This document shows positions 41,640 through 50,332 of a stretch of DNA of 64,000 nucleotides, piece by piece. The first letter of the stretch is position 1. Each line of letters begins with the position of its first letter. The DNA is from Micromonospora sp. R77 (GTDB lineage Bacteria > Actinomycetota > Actinomycetes > Mycobacteriales > Micromonosporaceae). Location: NCBI RefSeq assembly GCF_022747945.1, contig NZ_JALDST010000001.1, positions 2,604,001 through 2,668,000 on the forward strand. Reading direction: 5' to 3'. The position numbers and the translations under genes were made by a program. The notes beneath the pieces are model-generated. The model did not search any database. It worked only from the letters and a program-made list of their open reading frames with translations, and was not told the DNA's origin.

Positions 41640-43442
41640 CCACCGCGCCCCCACCCCAACCGCCGATCGACCGGCGCGTCGCGCTGCCCGGTCCGGTCGT
41701 CGCAGGTCAGCAGCACTTGCCGCGTCCGGCCGCCGTCCGCCCACCGGTGGGACCGTCGGCGTGGGAGCGGCGGTGGCCCGGGGCCACCGGCTCGGCGCGA
41801 CCGGTGGTGCTCGGGACGGTGGCGGTCGCGGCCACGGTCGCCGCGTCGGTGGTGCCGCTCGACCGACCCGGGCTGGGCTGGCTGGTGGCCACCCTGGCCG
41901 GGGCCGCCGCCCTCGGCACCGCCGCCCTCGCGCCGTCCCGGTCGACCCTGCCTCACCGCACCCGGCACCGCCAGGTTCGACCACGCAGGTACCCCGGGCC
42001 CGACCACACCGCCACCGCCAGGCACGACCACGCAAGCCGCAGCCACGCCGGCACCGGCAGGCGTGGTCACCCCGATGCCGGCCGCGGCGGCGGCTGCGAA
42101 GGCACCGGCGGCGCCGCGCGTACCGGAGGAGAGCAGCACCACGACGGGGGCCGGCAGGGCCGTCCGTCCCGGCGCCACGGGGGCGTCGGGCCGGGCGGTC
42201 CGGCTGGCCTGGACCGCCGCCACCGTCGCCCTGGTCGGCGTGGGCACGGTACGCGCCGCCGGGTGGCTCTTCGTGCTCTGCGTGCTCGCCGCCGTCGGCA
42301 CCGCCTCACTCGCCGTCTCGGGCGGCCGGACGCCGCTCGGCCTGCTCACGGCCGGGGTGCTGCCACCGGTCGCCGCCGTGCGGGCGCTGCCGTGGGCGGC
42401 CCGCGGCCTGCCCCGGCAACGTCCCGACGGTACGAGCGTCGGCCGGATCCTGGTCAGCGTCGGCGTCTCGGCCGCCCTGCTGCTCCTCTTCGGGCTGCTC
42501 TTCACCTCCGCCGACGCGGTCTTCGCCGACCTGGTGGCCGGGGCGCTGCCGGACGCCGCCCCGCCGAACGTGTTCGGCTGGGTGTTCCGGCTGCTGCTCG
42601 TCGGCGCGGTGCTGCTCGGTGGGGCCTACCTGCTGGCCGCCCCGCCGGACCTGGAGTTGCGGGCCGGACCGGCCCGTACGGTCGGGCGGCTGGAGTGGGC
42701 CCTGCCGCTGGCCCTGCTCGACGTGCTCTTCGGCGCGTTCGTGCTGGTGCAGCTCGCCGTGCTCTTCGGCGGCTCCGGTCACGTGCTTCGCACCGCCGGC
42801 CTCACCTACGCCGAGTACGCCCGCGGCGGCTTCTGGCAGCTGCTCACGGTCTCCGCGCTCACCCTGCTGGTGATCGCCGGCGCGCTGCGCTGGGCGCCCC
42901 GGCGGACCGGGACCGACCGGGTGCTGATCCGGGTGCTGATCGGCGGGCTCACCGTGCTGAGCCTGGTGGTGGTCGCCTCCGCCCTCTACCGGATGTGGGT
43001 CTACACCGACGCGTACGGCGCGACCCGGCTACGGCTGGTGGTGGCCACCGCCGAACTCTGGCTCGGGCTGCTCTTCGTGCTGGTCGGGGTGGCCACGATC
43101 CGACTCAGGGGCGACTGGCTGCCCCGGCTGGCGCTCGGCACGGCGGTGGTCGCGCTGCTCGGGCTGGCGGTGGTGAACCCGGACCGGTCGGTCGCCGACT
43201 GGAACGTGGACCGCTACCGGCGGACCGAGCGGTTGGACGTGGCCTACCTGTCGCAGCTCTCGGCGGACGCCGTACCGGCGCTGGACCGGCTGCCCGAGCC
43301 GATGCGGTCCTGCGCGTTACGGGACATCGCCGGGCAGTTGCCGGCGGACGGGTGGCGCAGCGGAAACCTCGGCCGGGCCCGGGCCCGGGCGCTGCTGCGG
43401 TCCGACCCGGTGACGGCGGACTGTCCCCTCCCACGCTGGTGA
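41636..43442 (+). pseudogene. DUF4173-like polytopic membrane protein, disrupted by frameshift(s)
   Basis: The ATG at 41636 (ATGA overlap with the kinase) begins a frame encoding a Pro-rich N-terminus and two membrane helices, ending near GTAALAPS at about 41935. The rest of the protein, a Pro/Thr linker and about ten helices with SVADWNVDRYRR, is in a different frame up to 43442. Reading PVDPASPHPAPPGSTTQVP in the third frame between 41938 and 41991 suggests two separate losses of one C, at 41937-41939 and 41992-41995. Repaired, the protein would be about 603 aa. DUF4173/DUF4153 proteins are membrane proteins of unknown function, often beside two-component systems. Confidence 0.72.
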
Positions 43443-43462
43443 CCGGGCGGGAGCGGCAGCCC

Positions 43463-43490
43463 TTGACATTCCCGGCGGGCGGGCGAGACT
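43463..43490 (+). promoter_or_regulatory. Promoter: TTGACA -35 with GAGACT -10
   Basis: A perfect TTGACA (43463-43468), a 16-bp spacer and GAGACT (43485-43490) are followed after seven nucleotides by the ATG at 43498. It looks like a strong leaderless promoter for the symporter operon. Confidence 0.6.
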
Positions 43491-43497
43491 GCCGGGG

Positions 43498-43938
43498 ATG
43501 ACCGGAGCGGCGGAGCAGGACCGCCCGGGGCGGCCGGCCGGGGCCGTCCCGGTCCCGGTGCCGCGCCCGCCGCAGCCGCGTACCCGGATCGTGCTGGCCG
43601 AGGTGTCCCGCCGGGACCGGCCCGCCGACCGCACCCGCACCGAGCTGACCCAGCAGACCCGGGTCGGCGAGGCGCTGGTCCAGGGCCTCGTCCGGGCCCA
43701 GTTGGCGCTGGCGCTGCGGCTGAGCCTGGTGGTGCTGATCGCGCTCGGCGGGCTGCCCTGGCTGTTCGCCATCGCGCCCTCGGTCGGCCGGGTCACCGTG
43801 CTGGGCGTCAACCTGCCGTGGCTGCTGCTCGGGGTGCTCTCCTTCCCGTTCCTGATCGTGGTCGGCTGGGCGTACGTGCGGTGGGCGGAACGCAACGAGC
43901 AGGACTTCACCGACCTGGTCGAGCGGCCGGAGCGCTGA
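43498..43938 (+). CDS. Small DUF485-like membrane protein, symporter-associated
   Basis: A 146-aa protein with a Pro/Arg-rich cytoplasmic N-terminus (1-70) and two membrane helices (about 74-94 and 103-125) ending in an acidic NEQDFTDLVERP tail. In size, topology and position before a sodium/solute symporter it matches the small partners found with ActP-type transporters. The sequence is not a clear DUF485. It probably aids assembly or regulation of the downstream transporter, which starts 2 nt after its stop codon. Leaderless start. Confidence 0.68.
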   Translation: MTGAAEQDRPGRPAGAVPVPVPRPPQPRTRIVLAEVSRRDRPADRTRTELTQQTRVGEALVQGLVRAQLALALRLSLVVLIALGGLPWLFAIAPSVGRVTVLGVNLPWLLLGVLSFPFLIVVGWAYVRWAERNEQDFTDLVERPER

Positions 43939-43939
43939 G

Positions 43940-45580
43940 GTGGGCAACGGCTACGTGGTCCCGGCGATCGTGGCGGTCACCCTGGTCACCGTCGGGATCG
44001 GCTTCTACGGGCTGCGGCTGGCCCGGACCACGTCGGACTTCCTGGTCGCCTCCCGGGCGGTCAGCCCGACCTGGAACGCCGCCGCGATCGGCGGGGAGTA
44101 CCTGTCGGCGGCGAGTTTCCTGGGCGTGGCCGGGCTGATCCTCAAGTACGGCGTCGACGTGCTCTGGTACCCGGTCGGCTTCGCCGCCGGCTATCTGGCG
44201 CTGCTGCTCTTCGTGGCCGCCCCGCTGCGCCGCTCCGGGGCGTTCACCCTGCCGGACTTCTGCGAGGTGCGGCTCGGGTCGCGGCGGCTGCGCGGGATCG
44301 CCACCGTCTTCGTGATCTTCATCGGCTGGCTCTATCTGGTGCCGCAGTTGCAGGGCGCCGGGCTGACCCTGGCCACGGTGGCCGGCTCGCCCTATCCGGT
44401 GGGGGCGCTGCTGGTCGCGGTGGTGGTGACCGCGAACGTGGCGCTGGGCGGGATGCGGGCGATCACCTTCGTCCAGGCCTTCCAGTACTGGTTGAAGTTG
44501 ACCGCGCTGGCCGTACCCGCGATCTTCCTGGCGTTGCAGTGGCAGGCCGACGCCCGCCCGGCGGTGACCCCGCCCGACGGGCCGGCGTTCCGGACCGCGA
44601 CCACCGTCGTGGTCGAGCACCGCGCCACCCTCACCCTCGCCGACGGCGACATCCGGGAGGTACGCCCCGGCGACCGCCTCGACTTCGCGGCCGGCGACCC
44701 GGTGCCGGAGGTCTCCGGTACGGCCACCGACGCGGCCGACTGGCTGCTGCCGGACACCGCCGGGGACGACGACCGAGGGCTGTTCGCGACGTACTCACTG
44801 ATCCTGGCGACCTTCCTGGGCACCATGGGGCTGCCGCACGTGCTGGTGCGCTTCTACACCAACCCGGACGGCGCGGCGGCCCGGCGCACCACGCTGGTGG
44901 TGCTCGCCCTGGTCGGCCTCTTCTATCTGCTGCCCACGATCTACGGCGTGCTGGGCCGGATCTACACGCCGCAACTGCTGGTCAGCGGGCAGACCGACGC
45001 GGTGGTGGTGCTGCTGCCCGGGGCGGCGCTCGGCGGCGGCACGACCGGGCGGCTGCTCGCCGCGCTGGTCGCCGCCGGGGCGTTCGCCGCCTTCCTCTCC
45101 ACCTCGTCCGGGCTGCTCACCAGCGTCGCCGGGGTGATCTCCACGGACGTGCTGGGCCGCGGCTCGGTACGCGGTTTCCGGCTGGCCACGATCATCGCGG
45201 GCGGGGTGCCGGCCGTGCTCGCCCTGAACGTCTCCGGGCTGGACGTCTCCCAGGTGGTGGGGCTGGCCTTCGCGGTGGCCGCGTCGAGCTTCTGCCCGCT
45301 GCTGGTGCTGGGCATCTGGTGGCGGGGCCTGACCGACCTGGGCGCGACGGCCGGGGTGCTGGTCGGCGGCGGTGCCGCGATCGGGGCGGTGCTGGTCACC
45401 GTGCTGGGTCCACCGCTGTCGGGCTGGCCGGCCACGCTGACCACCCAGCCGGCGGCGTGGACGGTGCCGCTGGCGTTCACCGTGATGATCGCGGTTTCTC
45501 TCGCGACCCGCCGCCGGCTGCCTTCCGACGTCGGCGCGACGATGCTCCGCCTGCACGCCCCGGAGGCGCTGCGCCTCTAG
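43940..45580 (+). CDS. Sodium/solute symporter family transporter (ActP-related)
   Basis: A 546-aa SSS-family secondary transporter with about 13 helices. Family marks include SRAVSPTWNAAAIGGEYLSAASFLG (about 33-57, Na+-site helix 1), LGGMRAITFVQAFQYW and MGLPHVLVRFYTNPDG. A loop of about 80 hydrophilic residues (about 205-275) not usual for ActP lies between two helices. The substrate is probably a monocarboxylate such as acetate or pyruvate, but this is not shown. The GTG starts just after the small upstream membrane protein. Its 3' end overlaps the convergent gene by 4 bp. Confidence 0.85.
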   Translation: MGNGYVVPAIVAVTLVTVGIGFYGLRLARTTSDFLVASRAVSPTWNAAAIGGEYLSAASFLGVAGLILKYGVDVLWYPVGFAAGYLALLLFVAAPLRRSGAFTLPDFCEVRLGSRRLRGIATVFVIFIGWLYLVPQLQGAGLTLATVAGSPYPVGALLVAVVVTANVALGGMRAITFVQAFQYWLKLTALAVPAIFLALQWQADARPAVTPPDGPAFRTATTVVVEHRATLTLADGDIREVRPGDRLDFAAGDPVPEVSGTATDAADWLLPDTAGDDDRGLFATYSLILATFLGTMGLPHVLVRFYTNPDGAAARRTTLVVLALVGLFYLLPTIYGVLGRIYTPQLLVSGQTDAVVVLLPGAALGGGTTGRLLAALVAAGAFAAFLSTSSGLLTSVAGVISTDVLGRGSVRGFRLATIIAGGVPAVLALNVSGLDVSQVVGLAFAVAASSFCPLLVLGIWWRGLTDLGATAGVLVGGGAAIGAVLVTVLGPPLSGWPATLTTQPAAWTVPLAFTVMIAVSLATRRRLPSDVGATMLRLHAPEALRL

Positions 45581-45939
45581 TCCCGGCGGCGCTCGACCGG
45601 CCGGTAGACCGGGCCCTCGACATGGACCTCCTGCTGCGGCTGGAGGATGACGTTGCTGCCCTCGTTGTGCATGGTGCCGATCATCAGCCCGCCGGCGACC
45701 GCCGTGGGCGCCAGGTCGGCACCGGGGCCGCCGGGAAGGGCATCGTTCCTCGTCCCGGTCCTGTCCGGTGCCGGGGCCCGGCGCATCGTCCAGAGGCTCA
45801 GTCCCAGGCCGATGAAGGCGATCACGAAACTGCCGACCCCGGCGTACTCGTCGGCCGCGCCGAGTTCGCGGCTCGCCAGGAAGACGAGGGCACCGACCAG
45901 CACCGCCGCCAGGGTCAGCGGCAACCACCACTTCGTCAC
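45577..45939 (-). CDS. Small two-helix membrane protein of unknown function
   Basis: A 120-aa protein: helix 1 at about 4-24, helix 2 at about 33-52, and a cytoplasmic or external tail of ~65 residues ending in VILQPQQEVHVEGPVYRP. The GTG at 45939 follows GGAGGAG at good distance. I recognise no family. It lies 34 bp after the 330-aa gene and in the same direction, so the two form a pair. The 3' end overlaps the convergent symporter gene by 4 bp. Confidence 0.65.
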   Translation of the reverse strand: MTKWWLPLTLAAVLVGALVFLASRELGAADEYAGVGSFVIAFIGLGLSLWTMRRAPAPDRTGTRNDALPGGPGADLAPTAVAGGLMIGTMHNEGSNVILQPQQEVHVEGPVYRPVERRRD

Positions 45940-45973
45940 GTCTGCTCCTCCCACCCGCGCTGCCGGCTCGCCG

Positions 45974-46966
45974 TCAGAAACCGAAACTGAAATCGAAGTC
46001 GTAGCCCCGGCGGTGCGGTTCCGGCTCCGGCTCCGGCTCATCAACCGCCTGCTCCGCCACCGCGCGCTGCAACTCGGCCAGCTCGGCCGCGTGCTCGGCC
46101 ACCTCCGTCACCACCTCGAGCCCCTGGGACGGGGCGAGGCCGTAGACGTCCGGGCGTCGCACCTCGAGACTGCGGTCCAACCGGTTACCGGTACCGAGCA
46201 GCACACCCACCGCGTCACTGACCACCTCGTGGCCCACGGCCCGGAACACGCTCGTCCCGGGGTCGCGCAGATCCTGGGCGCCCCTGATCAGTTCGAGGTC
46301 CTCGACCTGGCCGGCGGCAGCGGCGAAGAGACTCGTCAGCGGCTCACGGGAGGCCAGGTCGACCGAGGTCAGGTGGTCGAGGAAGGCATTGACCAGCCCG
46401 GAGTCCCGGGCGAGCAGTTCCACCGCGTCGATCGTGGTCAGCTCACTGATGAACTCGACCTTCCGAGTGACCCGGGTGCCCTCCCCGAGCACGACGGCCG
46501 AGGCCCGGGTGGTGACGGAGACCGGTTGCCGGACACGCAGCCGCGCCTGGTTGTCGGTCTCCGGCTCGGGGGGCGGCGCGCAGAGCCCGCGTACGGCGTC
46601 CCGGAAGTGGCGGGTGTGCCGGGAATCGCCCGGCTCCGCGAGCGCCACCCTGAGCGCGTCCAGCGCCTCCGGGGACTCGACGAGCCGGTCGAAGGAGACC
46701 TCCACGTGGTGGAAGTGGAAGTGCTCCTCCTGCCGGAGGACGCAGCCGTCGCCGATCACCGCGGTCGACCTTTCGAGGTGAACCGTGTCGGCCGGGAAGA
46801 AACGGGCGACGCCGGTCAACCGCACGGTGCCGTGCGTCGCCATCGTCACCGTCAGGTCGACCGGCAGCCGGCGCGGCCGGACCTTCAGCGGCCCGCTCTC
46901 GGTGTGGACGGTGAAGACGGACACGTCGCCGCCTTCGCCCTCGTGGCGCGAAGGTCCGAACTGCAC
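45974..46966 (-). CDS. Uncharacterised 330-aa protein with acidic-aromatic C-terminus
   Basis: A soluble protein with no export signal. The first half is beta-rich (VHTESGPLKVRPRRLPVDLTV, then a His-rich EEHFHFHHVEVSF at about 80-92). The middle is helical with regular Leu/Ala/Glu spacing. The C-terminus has an EPEPEPE run and ends in RRGYDFDFSFGF, an aromatic/acidic alternation. I know no matching domain. The GTG at 46966 is chosen because GGGAGG lies 7 nt upstream; two codons longer is possible. It is probably co-transcribed with the small membrane protein downstream. Confidence 0.62.
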   Translation of the reverse strand: MQFGPSRHEGEGGDVSVFTVHTESGPLKVRPRRLPVDLTVTMATHGTVRLTGVARFFPADTVHLERSTAVIGDGCVLRQEEHFHFHHVEVSFDRLVESPEALDALRVALAEPGDSRHTRHFRDAVRGLCAPPPEPETDNQARLRVRQPVSVTTRASAVVLGEGTRVTRKVEFISELTTIDAVELLARDSGLVNAFLDHLTSVDLASREPLTSLFAAAAGQVEDLELIRGAQDLRDPGTSVFRAVGHEVVSDAVGVLLGTGNRLDRSLEVRRPDVYGLAPSQGLEVVTEVAEHAAELAELQRAVAEQAVDEPEPEPEPHRRGYDFDFSFGF

Positions 46967-47139
46967 GGCCACCTCCCAGGAGCACGTGAGGTCGCCTCAT
47001 GGTGACATCCCGTATCCATGGCCGCCAGGGATCGTCCGGCGTCGACCCGGCAACCCTGAGCGGCCCGGCCGCATCCGTACCGCTCAGGGAGGAGGAGAAG
47101 ATCATCCTTCGGCCGGAACTCCGGCTGGCCGCGAGCGGC

Positions 47140-47145
47140 TACGGT
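47140..47145 (+). promoter_or_regulatory. Leaderless -10 element (TACGGT) of the ABC transporter operon
   Basis: TACGGT is followed by six nucleotides and the ATG at 47152, which supports that start against upstream in-frame candidates. Confidence 0.5.
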
Positions 47146-47151
47146 CGGGGC

Positions 47152-47916
47152 ATGACCGATCACCAGCCGGCGCTGTCCCTTCGTGGCCTGGCCAAGCGGT
47201 TCGACAGCAAGGTCGCGGTGGCCGGGGTGGACCTGGACGTCCCGGCCGGGTCGTTCTACGGGCTGCTCGGCCCGAACGGCGCCGGCAAGACCACCACCCT
47301 CTCGATGGCCGTCGGCCTGCTGCGGCCCGACGCCGGCGAGGCCCGGGTGCTCGGGTACGACGTCTGGGGCGACCCGGTCCGCGCCAAGGGCCTGCTCGGC
47401 GTGATGCCGGACGGCGTACGCCTCTTCGACCGGCTGAGCGGGGCGGAGCTGCTGGCGTACCACGGTCTGTTGCGCGGCATGGACCCGGCGGTGGTCGACC
47501 AGCGGGCGGCGGAGCTGCTCGACGTGCTGGCGCTCACCGACGCGGGCCGGACCCTGGTGGTCGACTACTCGGCCGGCATGAAGAAGAAGATCGGCCTGGC
47601 CTGCGCGTTGCTGCACGGCCCCCGGCTGCTGGTGCTGGACGAGCCGTTCGAGGCGGTCGACCCGGTCTCGGCGGCGCTGATCCGCGACATCCTGCACCGG
47701 TACGTGGTGGGCGGCGGCACGGTCGTCTTCTCCAGTCACGTGATGGAGGTCGTCGAGCGGCTCTGCTCGCACGTGGCGATCCTGGCCGAGGGCACCATCA
47801 AGCGGGTCGGCACCCTCGCCGAGGTGCGCGGCGACCGGTCGCTGGAGGAGGTCTTCGTCGAGGTGGTCGGCGGACGGACCGCGACGGGTGAGGAACTGTC
47901 GTGGCTGTCCCGGTGA
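47152..47916 (+). CDS. ABC transporter ATP-binding protein
   Basis: A 254-aa nucleotide-binding subunit of the ABC-2/DrrA type: Walker A GPNGAGKTTT (about 40-49), the unusual signature YSAGMKKKIGL in place of LSGGQ (about 141-151), Walker B LLVLDEPFEAVD (about 161-172) and a switch His in VVFSSHVMEVVE. The partner permease gene overlaps it by 16 bp. The cargo is unknown. Such pairs in actinobacteria export lipids, peptides or drugs. Confidence 0.92.
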   Translation: MTDHQPALSLRGLAKRFDSKVAVAGVDLDVPAGSFYGLLGPNGAGKTTTLSMAVGLLRPDAGEARVLGYDVWGDPVRAKGLLGVMPDGVRLFDRLSGAELLAYHGLLRGMDPAVVDQRAAELLDVLALTDAGRTLVVDYSAGMKKKIGLACALLHGPRLLVLDEPFEAVDPVSAALIRDILHRYVVGGGTVVFSSHVMEVVERLCSHVAILAEGTIKRVGTLAEVRGDRSLEEVFVEVVGGRTATGEELSWLSR

Positions 47917-49595
47917 CCGCGCCGGCCGGACCGGCCCGGCGGGTCTCCGCCCGGCACTTCGTACGCCTCAAGCTGCGGGTGCTCGGCAACAACTTCCGCG
48001 GCCAGGGCTGGCGGATCGCGCTCTTCGTGGCCGGCGTGCTGGTCGGGCTCTGGTTCGCCGCCACCGGCTTCTTCGCGCTGGCCGCGCCCGGCCTGGCCGG
48101 CGAGCCCCGGTACGCGCTGATGACCGCCGCCTTCGGCGGCGGGCTGCTGGTGCTCGGCTGGCTGCTGCTGCCGCTGGTCTTCTTCGGCGTCGACGAGACC
48201 CTCGACCCGGCCCGGTTCGCGCTGCTGCCGCTGAGCCGCCGCACCCTGGTCACCGGCCTCTACGTGGCCGCCCTGGTCAGCGTGCCCGCGCTGGCCGCCC
48301 TGCTGGCCATGTCCGGGCTGGTGGTCACCGCCGGGCTGCTCGGCGGCTGGTCCGCCGCGCTGGTCGAACTGGTCGGGGTGGTCGCCGGGCTGCTCCTCTG
48401 CGTCGCGGCGGCCCGCGCGGTGACCAGCGCGTTCGCCACCATGCTCCGGTCCCGCCGGGTACGCGACCTGGCGGCCGTGCTGCTGGCGGTGCTCGCCGCG
48501 CTGCTGGGCCCGTTGCAGATCGCGGTGCTGGCGGCGGTCCGCCAGGCCGACTGGGACCGGCTGACCGGAGTCGCCCGGGTGCTCGGCTGGACCCCGTTCG
48601 GCGCGCCCTGGACGGCGGGGATCGACCTGGCCGAGGGGCGGGTCTGGGCCGTACCGGTGAAGCTGCTGATCACGGCGGCGAGCATCGGCGCGTTGCTGCT
48701 CTGGTGGTCCCGCTCGCTGGAGACGGCGATGGTGGGCGCGGCCAGCGCCGGCCCGGCCCGGGACCGACGCGGCCCGGTCGGCGGCGCCGTCGCGCAGCTC
48801 TTCCCGCGCGCGGTCGGCTGGACCCGCCGGGACCGCTTCGGGGCGCTGGTCGCCCGCGAGTGCCGCTACTGGTGGCGGGACGCCCGCCGCCGGGCGAACC
48901 TGATCACCATCGCGGTGGTGGGCATCTTCGTGCCGTTGATGGTCAACCTGGGCGGCCCGCAGTTCGTCGACGAGGGCGGCGCAGCGTTCGACGACGCCGC
49001 CGCCAGTTCCTCGCCGGTGCTGGTCGGCCTCTCGATGCTCTTCGTCGGGGTGCTCGCCTCGGTCACCCTGGCCAACCAGTTCGGCTTCGACGGCAGCGCC
49101 TACGCGGCGAACGTCGTGGCCGGCGTGCCGGGCCGGCTGGAGCTGCGCGCCCGGATGACCGCCTTCGCGGTGTACGTGCTGCCGATGCTGGCGGTCGTCG
49201 CGGTCGTCCTGGCCGTGCTGCTGCGGCACCCTGGTTGGCTGGGCGTGATGGCCGGCACGCTGCTCGCCGCGTACGGGGCCGGGCTGGCGATCAACGGCTT
49301 CGTCTCGGTGCTGGGCGCGTACTCGCTGCCGGAGACGAGCAACCCGTTCGCGATGAACAGCGGCGCCGGGGTGGCGAAGGGTTTCCTCACCCTGCTGTCC
49401 ATGCTCGCCTCGGCGGTGGCCGCCGCCCCGATGGTGGTGGCCGCGGCCCTGCTCGGCGACCTCTGGCTCTGGTTGGCCCTGCCCGTCGGCCTGGCTTACG
49501 GGTTGGGTGCGGCGCTGCTCGGGTCGTACCTGGCCGGCGAGGTGCTGGACCGGCGTCAGCCGGAGCTGCTGGCCACGGTCACGCCGCGTCGCTGA
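47901..49595 (+). CDS. ABC-2 type transporter permease
   Basis: A 564-aa membrane protein with about 12 predicted helices in two similar halves. Conserved features include a cytoplasmic segment with RECRYWWRDARRRANL (about 316-331), seen in large ABC-2 permeases. No signal peptide and no extra domain. The GTG start lies 16 bp inside the ATPase gene, so the subunits are coupled. Convergent with the small DUF4177-like gene, with only a 23-bp gap and no strong hairpin. Confidence 0.88.
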   Translation: MAVPVTAPAGPARRVSARHFVRLKLRVLGNNFRGQGWRIALFVAGVLVGLWFAATGFFALAAPGLAGEPRYALMTAAFGGGLLVLGWLLLPLVFFGVDETLDPARFALLPLSRRTLVTGLYVAALVSVPALAALLAMSGLVVTAGLLGGWSAALVELVGVVAGLLLCVAAARAVTSAFATMLRSRRVRDLAAVLLAVLAALLGPLQIAVLAAVRQADWDRLTGVARVLGWTPFGAPWTAGIDLAEGRVWAVPVKLLITAASIGALLLWWSRSLETAMVGAASAGPARDRRGPVGGAVAQLFPRAVGWTRRDRFGALVARECRYWWRDARRRANLITIAVVGIFVPLMVNLGGPQFVDEGGAAFDDAAASSSPVLVGLSMLFVGVLASVTLANQFGFDGSAYAANVVAGVPGRLELRARMTAFAVYVLPMLAVVAVVLAVLLRHPGWLGVMAGTLLAAYGAGLAINGFVSVLGAYSLPETSNPFAMNSGAGVAKGFLTLLSMLASAVAAAPMVVAAALLGDLWLWLALPVGLAYGLGAALLGSYLAGEVLDRRQPELLATVTPRR

Positions 49596-49618
49596 CGCCG
49601 CTCGACTCGCCCGACCGG

Positions 49619-49876
49619 TCAGGCCGTCCGGCGCATGGCGGCGTAGATGTGGTGTCCCTCCCCGACGGCCACGATGTTGACCAGTTCCCAGCCGTAGTTC
49701 GACAGGTGCTCGACCGCCTCCATGAGCGGGGGGAAGGCGCTGCGGCTGAAGGTGTGGCGGGCCTTCAGGACGAGGTGCCGGTACGGATAGGCGCGCAGGT
49801 CGACCTGGCCGCCGAGGATGACCTCGACCTCGACCACCCGGTCCTGCGCGAGCTGCTGCGGCGACATGAACGACAT
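49619..49876 (-). CDS. Small DUF4177-like protein (paralogue A)
   Basis: An 85-aa soluble protein ending with the NYGWELVNIVAVGEGHHIYA motif typical of DUF4177-type small proteins. It aligns end to end with the neighbouring 84-aa protein (49964-50218), sharing SPQQLAQ/TPQKLAQ, VDLR.YP.R.L and YGWELVN/FGWELVN. The ATG at 49876 is supported by TAGCGT seven nucleotides upstream (leaderless) and by the paralogue's start. Function unknown. Confidence 0.75.
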   Translation of the reverse strand: MSFMSPQQLAQDRVVEVEVILGGQVDLRAYPYRHLVLKARHTFSRSAFPPLMEAVEHLSNYGWELVNIVAVGEGHHIYAAMRRTA

Positions 49877-49883
49877 GCGTGGC

Positions 49884-49889
49884 ACGCTA
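49884..49889 (-). promoter_or_regulatory. Leaderless -10 element (TAGCGT)
   Basis: Seven nucleotides separate it from the ATG at 49876. The same layout occurs at the paralogous gene upstream. Confidence 0.5.
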
Positions 49890-49963
49890 GTCGGTCCACG
49901 CTCGGCGTACCCGCGCCGCCGCTCCCGGTCGATGGCGCGGGGTCGGGTGCCGGCGCTACCCGG

Positions 49964-50218
49964 TCAGCGGCGGTGCAGGAACGCGTAGAGGAAATGGTTG
50001 CGGCTGACGCCGGTCACGTTGACCAGCTCCCACCCGAACTGCCCCAGGTATTCCACGCCCTCCAGCAGCCGGGTGACGCCGCTGCCCGTCAGCCCCGGCT
50101 GGACCATCAGGGCGAGGTTCCGGTGCGGGTAGGTCCGCAGGTCCACCTCGTTGCGGGCCAACGCGTCGACGTCGAGGACCCGGGTCTGGGCGAGCTTCTG
50201 CGGTGTCAGGGGGGCCAT
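49964..50218 (-). CDS. Small DUF4177-like protein (paralogue B)
   Basis: An 84-aa paralogue of the 85-aa protein next to it, in the same orientation. Motifs TPQKLAQTRVLDVDAL, VDLRTYPHRNL and FGWELVNVTGVSRNHFLYA are shared in order. The ATG at 50218 follows TATCGT by seven nucleotides. Divergence between the two copies is about half of positions, so the duplication is old. Each has its own promoter. Confidence 0.75.
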   Translation of the reverse strand: MAPLTPQKLAQTRVLDVDALARNEVDLRTYPHRNLALMVQPGLTGSGVTRLLEGVEYLGQFGWELVNVTGVSRNHFLYAFLHRR

Positions 50219-50225
50219 GCCCGGC

Positions 50226-50231
50226 ACGATA
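50226..50231 (-). promoter_or_regulatory. Leaderless -10 element (TATCGT)
   Basis: TATCGT on the minus strand lies seven nucleotides before the ATG at 50218. Confidence 0.5.
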
Positions 50232-50332
50232 GGCGCTCCGCGCACCCGCCGTGTGGGCCGGCCGTCGGTGCGGTGGGCCCGGCCGGTGCGGGTGTGCGGT
50301 GGGCGGCTTGCGGGCGGCGACACAATGGGGCG

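Noticed and set aside
45577..45939. Bacterial amyloid signalling motif in the tail of the small membrane protein
   Set aside because: HNEGSNVILQPQQ has a vague resemblance, but the glycine/glutamine spacing of known motifs is not met.
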